Shown here in pieces: positions 11,898-19,502 of a stretch of 50,494 bases of DNA. The stretch comes from Pseudodesulfovibrio pelocollis. GTDB taxonomy: Bacteria; Desulfobacterota; Desulfovibrionia; Desulfovibrionales; Desulfovibrionaceae. The position numbers and the translations under genes are program-made. Location: contig NZ_JASTWE010000027.1 in assembly GCF_030282845.1 (NCBI RefSeq), positions 1-50,494 of the forward strand, read 5' to 3'. The notes under the pieces were generated by a model. It ran no database searches. It was not told the origin of the DNA and was given only the letters and a program-made list of their open reading frames with translations. Each line of letters opens with the position of its first letter. Position 1 is the stretch's first letter.

Positions 11898-13388
11898 CTA
11901 TTCGGCTCCATTGGTTTGACTGCATGGAAAGGCCACCTCGAAGCGCGTGCCCTGGCCGGGGGTGCTGTCCACCTGGATGAACCCCTGGTGCGCCTTGACG
12001 ATGCCATGGACCACCGAGAGGCCGAGGCCGGTCCCTTTGTCCACGTCCTTGGTGGTGTAGAAGGGGGTGAATATCTGCCTGAGTTCCTCGGGGTGCATGC
12101 CCGGGCCGGTGTCCTCGATGACGATGTAGGCGTCGCCGCCGTGGTTGATGGTCCTGACCGTGAGCGCGCCGCCGTTTTCCATGGCCTGGATGGCGTTGGC
12201 CGCGAGGTTGACCACCACCTGGGTGATGTGCTGCGGGTCGGCCATGACCGGGGGCAGGGTCTGGTCCAGCTGGCAGGCCACCTCGACCCTGTTGCGCTTG
12301 GCGCCCGCCTCGGTGATGCGCAGGGCCTGGGTGATGGTGGCGTTGAGGTCGGTCATGACGAGCTGGGGCGGCATCTGGCGGCCGAAGAGCATAACCTTGC
12401 GGATGACCTCGCGCGCGTGCAGGGACGAGTCCACGATGTTGCGCAGGTCGGTTTCCACCTGTTCGGGCAGGCCCGGGGTCTGGAGGGCCAGCTGGGCGAA
12501 GCCGAGGATGTTGGCCAGGGGCTCGTTGATCTCGTGGGCCAGCCCAGCGGAGAACTGGCCGATCTTGGCCAGCCTGTCGGCCTGCCTGAGCTGCTGTTCC
12601 AGCTGCTGCCTGGCGCGGCGCTCCTCCTTCTTGGCCACGATGAGGGCTATCTGCTGGGCCACGGTGGCCAGGAGGTCGTTCTCGTCCTCGATGAATTCCG
12701 CGTTCCTGGCCCTTCTGCCGTGGCCTTCGAGGGAGACCACGAGCATGCCGCGCCGCTCCTTGTTGACCGTGATCGGTTCGGTCAGGCGGTTGTCCGTGTC
12801 GCGGTAGCCGGGGCTTTGCAGGTGGATGTCGTCCACGGTCAGGGAGATGTGCGTCTTTCTTGGCCGCTGGAAGCCCGACGGGAGCAGGTTGACTATCCTG
12901 GACAGGATGACCGGAAGCTCCTCGTTCATTTCGACCATGAGCAGGCTGATGTGGTAGAGGCAGCTCAGCTCCTTGTTGCGCTCCATGAGGGTTGATCGTT
13001 CGTAGATCAGCCCTTTTTGGCGGAGCATGTGGTCGGTTACGTCCTGGCCCACGCACAGGACGCTGATGGGTTCCCCGGCCGAATCCACCAGGGATTTGAT
13101 GTGCCAGTCGATGTACACGGTGTCGCCGCTTCTGGTGCGGATGATGCCCGAGGTGGTGGAGATGGTCTGGCCGCGGATGGAGTCGGTCACGGTGCGGATG
13201 GCCTTTTCGTGCCGATCCTCGGGGATGAAGGTCTTGAACCAGTCCCTGCCCGCCAGCTCCTTGATGGAATAGCCGGTAAGCTTCTCAAGCTCTGAGTTGC
13301 CGTGGATGATCCGGCCGCCGAGGTCGAAGGTCACCACGATGCCGTGGCTCAGCTGCATGACGGTGTCGTAGTAGTTGTGCAGATTCAT
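11898..13388 (-). CDS. Sensor histidine kinase (PAS plus GAF-like input), partner of the NtrC-type regulator
   Basis: 496 residues, no membrane helices. A PAS domain (about 5-120, NLHNYYDTVMQLSHGIVV to VGQDVTDHML) is followed by a GAF-like segment (about 135-255). The H-box FSAGLAHEINEPLANIL gives His285. The ATPase boxes are NLAANAIQAME, DTGPGMHP and GTGLGLSVVHG. The kinase is NtrB-like and lies three bases upstream of the NtrC-type gene. Start 13388 (MNLHNYY) is preferred over the open frame to 13484, whose first 32 residues overlap leader sequence. What it senses is not evident. Confidence 0.88.
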   Translation of the reverse strand: MNLHNYYDTVMQLSHGIVVTFDLGGRIIHGNSELEKLTGYSIKELAGRDWFKTFIPEDRHEKAIRTVTDSIRGQTISTTSGIIRTRSGDTVYIDWHIKSLVDSAGEPISVLCVGQDVTDHMLRQKGLIYERSTLMERNKELSCLYHISLLMVEMNEELPVILSRIVNLLPSGFQRPRKTHISLTVDDIHLQSPGYRDTDNRLTEPITVNKERRGMLVVSLEGHGRRARNAEFIEDENDLLATVAQQIALIVAKKEERRARQQLEQQLRQADRLAKIGQFSAGLAHEINEPLANILGFAQLALQTPGLPEQVETDLRNIVDSSLHAREVIRKVMLFGRQMPPQLVMTDLNATITQALRITEAGAKRNRVEVACQLDQTLPPVMADPQHITQVVVNLAANAIQAMENGGALTVRTINHGGDAYIVIEDTGPGMHPEELRQIFTPFYTTKDVDKGTGLGLSVVHGIVKAHQGFIQVDSTPGQGTRFEVAFPCSQTNGAE

Positions 13389-13490
13389 GGCGATCTTTCC
13401 CGTTCCTTGTGGAGATACTGCGCATCGGTGCCGGAGTAAACACCTTCCGTCTCTTCGGCCGGGCGTGCAGGCCCCGGTCGTCAAAGAGAG

Positions 13491-13522
13491 CGCGGCCCGG
13501 CGTCATGATGAGCCGGGCCGCG
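13491..13522 (-). terminator. Hairpin terminator of the leftward TauE operon
   Basis: CGCGGCCCGGC (13491-13501) pairs perfectly with GCCGGGCCGCG (13512-13522). It lies 25 bases beyond the stop codon of the last gene of the operon. On the minus strand only a short pyrimidine-rich tract (CTCTCTTT) follows, so termination may be partial. Confidence 0.6.
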
Positions 13523-13547
13523 TGATTGGTGTGACGCTGTCCTGCGA

Positions 13548-14237
13548 CTAGTGGCTCAGGCGCAGTCCCCATCCCTCGAAGACCCAGAGGATGGCGAACC
13601 CGTACCACAGGGTGTAGAACACATAGAAGGCCAGCGAGAAGATGACCGTGCCGAGCTTGTCGGTGATGTGCAGCGGCTCGATCTTGAAGTAGTTGTAGGC
13701 GGTCTCCACGGCGCGGGTCTGCACAGTGTTGACGACCTTGGCCGCAGCGAACTCCTCCTGGTGGGAGAGGGCCCTGTCGATCTGGGCAAGAGTCACCCAC
13801 CAATTGTAGGAGGCGCGCCGGGGGTTGATGCCGGCGTACTTGGCGGAAACCGAGTCGCCGTCGTTGTGGTACATGTAGTCCGCGTCGGCGATGCTCGCAT
13901 CGAGGATGGCCTTGAGCGAACCCGTCACCTCGACATCGGTACCCTTGACGGTGGCGGCCACGCCTGCGGCCGTCATCTGGGCGGCCGACTGGGTGGCGAT
14001 GTTCTCGTCAACGTAGTGCAGCACGAGGTTGACATCCTTGCCCTCGACCTTCTGTGCCGCCTCGCCCGCCATGGGGATGTAGTAGACCGAGCCCTTGGAG
14101 ATGGAGTTGTACAGGGCGTCGAGATACGCCATGGAGTTGAGGCCGTTGAACATCGGCTGGAACATGTAGAACAGCACCGCGAAGAACAGGGCCAGCGCTA
14201 CCAGGCCCCCTGTGAATTCCTTCTTGTTGTGGACCAT
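13548..14237 (-). CDS. Two-TM membrane protein paired with the TauE/SafE exporter, function unknown
   Basis: I do not recognise a characterised family. The 229-residue protein has one membrane helix near the N-terminus (about 10-30, GGLVALALFFAVLFYMFQPM) and one near the C-terminus (about 198-220, with FYVFYTLWYGFAILWV). The roughly 165 residues between them are hydrophilic and should form a single extracytoplasmic or cytoplasmic domain with Tyr/Trp-rich helices (YNWWVTLAQIDRAL). It starts one base after the TauE stop codon and has AAGGAGG nine bases upstream, so translation is probably coupled. This suggests it is an accessory or substrate-capturing subunit of the exporter. That role is inference from gene order only. 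Confidence 0.65.
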   Translation of the reverse strand: MVHNKKEFTGGLVALALFFAVLFYMFQPMFNGLNSMAYLDALYNSISKGSVYYIPMAGEAAQKVEGKDVNLVLHYVDENIATQSAAQMTAAGVAATVKGTDVEVTGSLKAILDASIADADYMYHNDGDSVSAKYAGINPRRASYNWWVTLAQIDRALSHQEEFAAAKVVNTVQTRAVETAYNYFKIEPLHITDKLGTVIFSLAFYVFYTLWYGFAILWVFEGWGLRLSH

Positions 14238-14238
14238 T

Positions 14239-15522
14239 TTAGTGTACCTCCTTGGCCTTCAGATTCGGGATGTTTTTCAGGAAGGTTCCGATGACCCAGA
14301 CCGAGAAGCCACCGATGACGACGAAGAACGCCCAGATGCCGATGTCGTTGAGCACGGAGCCCAGGGCTGGCGATATGGGCAGGATATCCATCTCACCGAG
14401 CTTGCCCGGCAGGGCGAAGATGCGGTTGACGAAGCCGGAGAGCACCGCCATGGCGTAGAAGCCGCGGATGGTGATGCCGGGCACCACCTTGGTGACCAGC
14501 GCGCCGATCTGGATGCCCAGCAGCGAGCCGAGCAGCATGCCCATGGCCAGGGTGTAGAAGATGAAGCCGTAGATGGCGTACTGGCTGATGGACGCGAAAC
14601 CGGCGGTGAAGACGATCTGGAAGATGTCGGTACCGACGGTGGTCATGGACGACACGCCCAGCACGTAGACGAAGATGGGGAAGGTCAGGAAGCCGCCGCC
14701 AACGCCCATGATACCTGCGGCCAGACCGACCAGGGCGCCGGACAGGACCAGGAACACCCAGGATATCTGCCTGCCGCCGGGGGTCAGGTCCTGATCAAAG
14801 GTGACCATGGGGGGGAATTTGACGGCCTGGAGGCTCTTGGCCATGGAGCCCATCTCCGCGCCTTCGCTCTTTCCGCCGTGGCCGCTGCTGGTGTCGCCAG
14901 CCTTGCGGCTGCGCAGGAAATCGATCAGGGAGTAGAAGCCGAGGAAGCCGAGCATCAGGGAGTAGACCGAGGTGATGAAGGCGTCGCTCAGGATGGGGTT
15001 GATGTCATAGAGTACACGGTTGATAATGCCGCCCGCCGACGCGCCGAGGATGGCGCCGATGAGGAAGACCACGGCCAGGGGCACCGAGACGTTGCCCAGC
15101 TTGCGGTGGATGACGCTGCCCATGATCGCCTTGGCGAAGATGTGGAACAGGTCGGTGCCGACCGCCAGGATGCCCTTGATGCCCGCGCTCATGAGCGCCG
15201 GGGCGATGATGAAGCCGCCGCCCGCGCCGATGCAGCCGGTGATGAGTCCTGCGCCCATGCCGATGCCGATGGACACCAGGAAGATGGTCAGGCTGTAGAA
15301 GGCCGGGCTGTAAGCCTTCTTGCCGCCCAGGATTTCCGGCAGGGCCGGACCCAGGTCATTTGCAAAGGCGATACCGCCGATGATGATCGGGATGAGCATG
15401 AGCCCCAGGACTATCCTGAGCTTCTTGCTGCCCATGATATGCCGGGCGTTGTCGATTTCCCACTGGGCGAGAGCACCGGCTCCCGCCAACATGAATTTGC
15501 CCCATTGGTTGAAGAATCGCAT
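14239..15522 (-). CDS. TauE/SafE-family sulfite/organosulfonate exporter-like permease
   Basis: 427 residues with about eight membrane helices. Two glycine-rich motif regions are seen: GLITGCIGAGGGFIIAPAL (about 95-113) and AAGIMGVGGGFLTFPIF (about 270-286). The pair of (G/A)xxGxGGGFxxxP motifs is the hallmark of the TauE/SafE (formerly DUF81) family, members of which export sulfite, sulfoacetate or related anions. A cytoplasmic loop (RSRKAGDTSSGHGGK) separates the halves. Start 15522 was chosen because GAGG sits six bases upstream. It is the fifth gene of an operon beginning with a dCache kinase and three receivers. A role in sulfur-anion handling fits a sulfate reducer, but the substrate is not shown by the sequence. 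Confidence 0.85.
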   Translation of the reverse strand: MRFFNQWGKFMLAGAGALAQWEIDNARHIMGSKKLRIVLGLMLIPIIIGGIAFANDLGPALPEILGGKKAYSPAFYSLTIFLVSIGIGMGAGLITGCIGAGGGFIIAPALMSAGIKGILAVGTDLFHIFAKAIMGSVIHRKLGNVSVPLAVVFLIGAILGASAGGIINRVLYDINPILSDAFITSVYSLMLGFLGFYSLIDFLRSRKAGDTSSGHGGKSEGAEMGSMAKSLQAVKFPPMVTFDQDLTPGGRQISWVFLVLSGALVGLAAGIMGVGGGFLTFPIFVYVLGVSSMTTVGTDIFQIVFTAGFASISQYAIYGFIFYTLAMGMLLGSLLGIQIGALVTKVVPGITIRGFYAMAVLSGFVNRIFALPGKLGEMDILPISPALGSVLNDIGIWAFFVVIGGFSVWVIGTFLKNIPNLKAKEVH

Positions 15523-15558
15523 TTTTGACCTCACTTCCACTTGCGATTGGTTTGCAGA

Positions 15559-15972
15559 TCAGCCCGTTGTCGCTTCCGGGCCGCTGTCCTGCGCCAAATT
15601 CCGCTGCCTTTTTTGGGCTGCTTCCCTGATTTTGCCCACCAGCTCGTCCAGGCTTCCCGGCTTCATGACATAGTCATACGCGCCCATGGCAAGGCAGGAT
15701 ATGACCATGTCGGAATTCGAGTGTGCCGTGAACATGAGCACCTGGGTGTCGGGGTGCAGCCGTTTGATTTCCCCGAGGGTCTTGATGCCGTCCATGCCGG
15801 GCATCATGACATCGAGGAGGGTGACATCCACCTCTTCCTCAGCCAGTACCGTGAGCGCATCGCGCCCGCTTGTCACGAGGCGCGTGTCCATGCCTCGCTT
15901 GTTCAGCCTTTTGGACAGGGCGGTGGCGAAGCCGACCTCGTCATCGACGATGAGCACCGATACCCGGGTCAT
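15559..15972 (-). CDS. Stand-alone receiver protein (third of three)
   Basis: 137 residues, a single receiver domain with no output domain. Acidic pair DD at 10-11, phospho-acceptor Asp54 (LLDVMMPG), the Thr of MFTAH, and Lys of VMKPGS. A basic, Gln-rich tail follows (EAAQKRQRNLAQ). The KPGS rather than KPF/KPC motif sets it apart from its neighbours. Its start overlaps the stop of the preceding receiver by four bases. It could relay phosphate within the operon or to the NtrC-type regulator. Confidence 0.88.
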   Translation of the reverse strand: MTRVSVLIVDDEVGFATALSKRLNKRGMDTRLVTSGRDALTVLAEEEVDVTLLDVMMPGMDGIKTLGEIKRLHPDTQVLMFTAHSNSDMVISCLAMGAYDYVMKPGSLDELVGKIREAAQKRQRNLAQDSGPEATTG

Positions 15973-16361
15973 GCCTTGTCGCCTCCCTGTCTGGCCACAT
16001 TCAACACCTTTGCCACCAACGCCTCGAAGTCCACCGGCTTGGACAGATAGTCCGCCGCTCCGAGCCGCATGCTTGCCTTGACCGCCGTCTCGCTCCCGTG
16101 ACCGGTGAGCATGAGGATGGGCAGTCCCGGATCAAGCAGCTTGAATACCTTCAGGATTTCGACACCGTCCATGCCCTCGAGCTTGAGGTCGATGATGGTC
16201 GCGTCGTAGTCCTGCGTCCTCAGCATGCGCACGGCCTCTGCCCCGCTGGCGGCGGTGTCCACGCGAAGACCCCGTCTGGTCATCCGCTTGGACAGCACCT
16301 CCGTGAAGCCCCGCTCGTCATCCACGATGAGCAGCCTGATGGGTGTCGCGCCGTCCTGCAT
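15969..16361 (-). CDS. Stand-alone receiver protein (second of three)
   Basis: 130 residues, receiver only. Acidic pair DD at 14-15, phospho-acceptor Asp58 (TIIDLKLEG; the usual MP after the Asp is replaced by LEG), Thr in MLTGHG and Lys in LSKPVDF. It lies 12 bases after the first receiver and overlaps the third by four bases. The divergence of the loop after the phospho-acceptor suggests it does not simply duplicate its neighbours. Confidence 0.88.
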   Translation of the reverse strand: MQDGATPIRLLIVDDERGFTEVLSKRMTRRGLRVDTAASGAEAVRMLRTQDYDATIIDLKLEGMDGVEILKVFKLLDPGLPILMLTGHGSETAVKASMRLGAADYLSKPVDFEALVAKVLNVARQGGDKA

Positions 16362-16373
16362 GCCGTTGATCCC

Positions 16374-16790
16374 TTACGCCTTTTCGCCGTCGGCCTTGGC
16401 GGCCTCGACCTCATGCCTGCGCTTGAGCGCCGCCGCTTCGTTGATCTTCTCGGTGAGCACATCGAAGCTGCACGGCTTCATGAGATAATCGTACGCGCCA
16501 AGCTGGATGCCTTCGAGGGCCGAGGGCACGGTGGCGTGTCCGGTGAGCATGATCACCTCGACCAGAGGAAACGCCTGCTTGATCTCCTGGAGCACGGCCA
16601 GCCCGTCCTTGCCAGGCATCTTCACGTCCAGCACGATGACCTCGATCTCCGGAAACTCCCTGAGGCGGCGCAGAGCCTCGTCGCCACTTTGGGCCGTGTG
16701 GGCGGTCATGTTCCGCTTGGCCAGACGTTTTTGCATGGTTTCGACAAAGCCGGGTTCGTCGTCCACTATGAGCAGGGACGCATCGCTCAT
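16374..16790 (-). CDS. Stand-alone receiver protein (first of three)
   Basis: 138 residues, receiver only. Acidic pair DD at 10-11, phospho-acceptor Asp55 (VLDVKMPG), Thr in MLTGHA, Lys in LMKPCSF, then a charged helical tail (ALKRRHEVEAAKADGEKA). The start at 16790 overlaps the kinase stop codon (ATGA arrangement), so it is the immediate partner of that kinase. A longer open frame to 17321 only reads through the kinase in another frame. Confidence 0.9.
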   Translation of the reverse strand: MSDASLLIVDDEPGFVETMQKRLAKRNMTAHTAQSGDEALRRLREFPEIEVIVLDVKMPGKDGLAVLQEIKQAFPLVEVIMLTGHATVPSALEGIQLGAYDYLMKPCSFDVLTEKINEAAALKRRHEVEAAKADGEKA

Positions 16791-18478
16791 GAGTTTCCTC
16801 CCTGGAAAGTATCGGATCGCTGAAGGGGCAGCCGGATGTTGAAGCTGGTACCATGGCCCACGGTGCTTTCCACTTCGATGGTCCCGCCCATCTGGTGGAT
16901 GATGCCGTAGCAGATGGACAATCCGAGGCCGCTGCCCCTGCCCACGGGCTTGGTGGTGAAGAACGGGTCGAATATCCTGCTCAGGTTGGCCTCGGGGATG
17001 CCGGGGCCGGTGTCGGCCACGGTGATGAACACCTCGTCCGGTGATGCGTGGCAGGATATGATCAGGGTGCCGCCGTCCTGTTCCATGGCCTGGATGGAGT
17101 TGTTGATGAGGTTGAGAAAAACCTGCTGGAGTTCGGTGGGCGAGGCCTTGATGGGCGGCATGTGCGGGTCTATGTTCAGCGAGAATTCGATGCGGGCGTA
17201 GCGGGCGGGCTGCATGGAGAGGTTGACCACCTCGGCCACCAGCTCGGGCAGGGAGACCATGGTCACGCGCGTGTCTGTCTGGCGGGCGAAGCTCAGGAGC
17301 TTGTGGGTGATGTCCTTGCAACGCACACCCTGGGTCCTGATCTGGGCGAGGGCGCGTTCCACCTCCTCGCGGCAGGACATCTCGCGCCCCTCGTCCTCAA
17401 GCAGGTCGCCGACCCATCCGGCTTCCTCGATCATGATGGCCACCGGGTTGTTGATCTCGTGGGCGATGCCCGCGGCAAGCTCGCCTATGGAGGCCAGCTT
17501 GCCCGCCTCGATCATCTGCCGGTTCATCATCTCGGTGCGCAGGTCGATGAGCCGGAACCGGGTCACCAGCTTGCGGTTCATGAACAGGGCCATGCCCAGG
17601 ATGGCCAGCGCGCCGGCCACCAGGACGAGCAGGGCAATGCGCTCGGCGGTGGCGAGTTCCGAGAGGGCGTCCGAGGACTCCTGCTGGAAGACGAGCTTCC
17701 AGTCCGCCCCGGCCAGGGCGGCCGAAACCACGATATAGTCCTCGCCGTCGCTGCCCAGCGAGCGCTCGATGAGCACGCCGGGGGTGGTGTGGGGCCGCTG
17801 CACCGTCCTTGACGCGACCATGCTCAGAGCCTGGGTCTCCACTGACCGGGGACGGGTCTGTAGCTCGCCTTGGGCGTTGACGATGTAAGCGTGGCCCGTG
17901 TTGCCGATGCGGATGTTCTCCACCTGGTTGCCAAAGGCCAGGAAGTCGATGGTGGCCTTGAGGGTCCAGCTGCGCAGGCCGTCGGAGTTGTTGACTGTGA
18001 CGATGAAGTGGGGCGAGCGGTGCAGGCCGAGGAAGACGTCGCTGATGGCGATCTTGCTGTCGCGGGAGTTCACATACCACGACTCTTCGGAACAGTCCGC
18101 GCCCAACTGGTCGAAGGGCCCGGCATAGGCGACCTGGCGGCCCGAGGCGTCGATGACGCCGAGGTCCACGAAGACGCGGCCATATTGCTGCTGGATGTCC
18201 TTGAGGGTCCGCTCCAGAAAGGCGGGCGTGGTCAACTGCTCGTAGGTGAAGGCCTTGTCGAGGTAGAGCACTTCGTACTGCTTTCCGGCGAGGAAGGCGT
18301 CGATGGTCTCCAGGTGCTTGTCCACCACCGCGCCGAGATGGGCGTAGACCTTTTCAGTGTATATGGAAGAGAACTGGACGAAGATGAGGCCGCCCACCAG
18401 AAGGAGCGGGATGAAAGAAATCCCGATGACGCCCAGCGCCAGATTGCGGGAAAGATTGTTGTAGGGCTGAAGGTCCAT
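16787..18478 (-). CDS. dCache-type membrane sensor histidine kinase heading the receiver/TauE operon
   Basis: 563 residues. A first membrane helix (about 13-36) is followed by a large periplasmic region (about 37-278) of the double-Cache type ([52 protein letters not shown]). A second membrane helix spans about 280-302. The H-box [17 protein letters not shown] has His340. The ATPase boxes are [18 protein letters not shown] and [11 protein letters not shown]. The periplasmic dCache fold normally binds small organic ligands directly. No receiver is fused; three separate ones follow at once. Ribosome binding site AGGA seven bases before ATG 18478. A close match to the sigma-54 promoter consensus lies 73 bases upstream. 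Confidence 0.9.
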   Translation of the reverse strand: MDLQPYNNLSRNLALGVIGISFIPLLLVGGLIFVQFSSIYTEKVYAHLGAVVDKHLETIDAFLAGKQYEVLYLDKAFTYEQLTTPAFLERTLKDIQQQYGRVFVDLGVIDASGRQVAYAGPFDQLGADCSEESWYVNSRDSKIAISDVFLGLHRSPHFIVTVNNSDGLRSWTLKATIDFLAFGNQVENIRIGNTGHAYIVNAQGELQTRPRSVETQALSMVASRTVQRPHTTPGVLIERSLGSDGEDYIVVSAALAGADWKLVFQQESSDALSELATAERIALLVLVAGALAILGMALFMNRKLVTRFRLIDLRTEMMNRQMIEAGKLASIGELAAGIAHEINNPVAIMIEEAGWVGDLLEDEGREMSCREEVERALAQIRTQGVRCKDITHKLLSFARQTDTRVTMVSLPELVAEVVNLSMQPARYARIEFSLNIDPHMPPIKASPTELQQVFLNLINNSIQAMEQDGGTLIISCHASPDEVFITVADTGPGIPEANLSRIFDPFFTTKPVGRGSGLGLSICYGIIHQMGGTIEVESTVGHGTSFNIRLPLQRSDTFQGGNS

Positions 18479-18550
18479 TCAGGGTCCTGTGTTTTCGTCC
18501 TTGTATTTCAAGTGGCTGCGGTCAGCGTGTCGTGGCCCGGACTGACAAGA

Positions 18551-18565
18551 GCAATGGCCGTGCCA
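18551..18565 (-). promoter_or_regulatory. Sigma-54 promoter of the dCache-kinase/TauE operon
   Basis: The minus strand reads TGGCAC-GGCCA-TTGC, an exact match to the -24/-12 consensus with the correct GG-N10-GC spacing. Predicted start near 18539 gives a leader of about 60 bases before ATG 18478. Confidence 0.75.
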
Positions 18566-18693
18566 ACGTGAATGCGGGGTGCGTTGGCTGCCATGCGTCC
18601 AACAGGCTGTAATTGCAGCGGATGTTTTCTGGAGAGAATGTTTCGCCCGGCCCGGCGCGGCTGGCGCGAGCGTTGATTTGACCGGATTTGGCC

Positions 18694-18825
18694 GTGGGGG
18701 AGTCCTCAAGTGGGGCATAACGCCCCGGTGGGGTAAAAGGACCCACTTGGTGGATGGGTGCGGCAAGGGGCGTGGACAGGGAGATGCGTTGTGCAAAAAA
18801 TCACAAGTGGGGCGTTTCGACCCAC
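18694..18825. promoter_or_regulatory. Cluster of GTGGGG/CCCAC half-sites, candidate enhancer for an activator
   Basis: GTGGGG occurs at 18694, 18710, 18728 and 18807, and CCCAC at 18742 and 18821. Three form dyads: GGGGC-ATAAC-GCCCC (18712-18726), GTGGG...CCCAC (18728-18746) and GTGGG...CCCAC (18807-18825). They lie roughly 130 to 270 bases upstream of one sigma-54 promoter and 150 to 280 bases upstream of the other. That is the usual place for enhancer-binding protein sites. Confidence 0.45.
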
Positions 18826-18976
18826 ATGGCGTCGTGTTTGCGCGCGGGTGCGGGTTTGCGGTCCGCGCACTCCGTGGCGATGCGTCCGTCCAACCCGGAC
18901 GCAATCCGTTGGAAGTGGCGGCGTTGTCTGCCCGGAGCGTGGTGCGGCACCGGGGGTTTTCTTTCGCTGGCCTCTT

Positions 18977-18991
18977 TGGCAAGGTGGTTGT
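18977..18991 (+). promoter_or_regulatory. Sigma-54-like promoter of the receiver/dikinase operon
   Basis: TGGCAA-GGTGG-TTGT has the right spacing and a good -24 box, but GT replaces the conserved GC at -12. It lies 28 bases before the GTG start at 19020. Confidence 0.4.
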
Positions 18992-19019
18992 AAGGTGGCG
19001 GGCAACATGGAGGCATTTC

Positions 19020-19439
19020 GTGAGTGAAGCCATACGAGTCTTGCTTGTGGACGACGAGGACGGGTTCATTTCGGCCCTGTCCAAGCGTCTGGGGCGGCGT
19101 GGCATGGTCGCCACCGCCGTGTCCGGCGGCCAGGAGGCCCTTGCCCTGCTCGATCGCGAGCCTGTGGACGTCATGGTGCTCGACGTGAAAATGCCGAAGA
19201 TGGACGGAATGCAGGTGCTCACCCTGGTCAAGGGCCGCCACCCCGAGGTGGAGGTCATCCTGCTCACCGGGTATGCGGACATGGATTGCGCCCTGCAGGC
19301 CATGTCGGCCGGGGCCTTCGACTTCCTGATCAAGCCGGTGGATTTTGAACTGCTCGGGTGCCGGATCATGGCGGCCGCCCGGGGCAAATCCCTGCGCGCG
19401 GACTGCCCCGCGCCCGGGGAGACCGCACCGGGCGAGTGA
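19020..19439 (+). CDS. Stand-alone receiver protein upstream of the PEP-synthase-like gene
   Basis: 139 residues, a single receiver domain. Acidic residues DDED at 11-14, phospho-acceptor Asp55 (VLDVKMPKMDG), Thr in LLTGYA, Lys in LIKPVDF. It resembles the three receivers of the divergent operon more than the NtrC-type receiver, so it probably belongs to the same phosphorelay. The start is GTG 19020 with GGAGG six bases upstream. The longer frame to 18579 would read through the control region and is rejected. The dikinase-like gene begins 63 bases downstream on the same strand. Confidence 0.88.
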   Translation: MSEAIRVLLVDDEDGFISALSKRLGRRGMVATAVSGGQEALALLDREPVDVMVLDVKMPKMDGMQVLTLVKGRHPEVEVILLTGYADMDCALQAMSAGAFDFLIKPVDFELLGCRIMAAARGKSLRADCPAPGETAPGE

Positions 19440-19502
19440 CCGGGGCGGGGCCTGCGCGCGTGAGTGTTCTGGGCCCGCGCGCCAGTCCGGGGGAAGGGAA
19501 CC

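Larger units (their letters stand above)
18479..19019. other. Divergent intergenic control region between dCache-kinase and receiver/dikinase operons
   Basis: 541 bases with no convincing gene. It contains a sigma-54-type promoter for each direction and a cluster of GTGGGG/CCCAC half-sites between them, listed separately. The open frames crossing it start without ribosome binding sites and have no recognisable protein sequence. Confidence 0.7.

Noticed and set aside
16374-17321. 315-codon frame covering the first receiver plus an N-terminal extension
   Set aside because: Only the last 138 codons are receiver sequence; the rest is the kinase gene read in the wrong frame.
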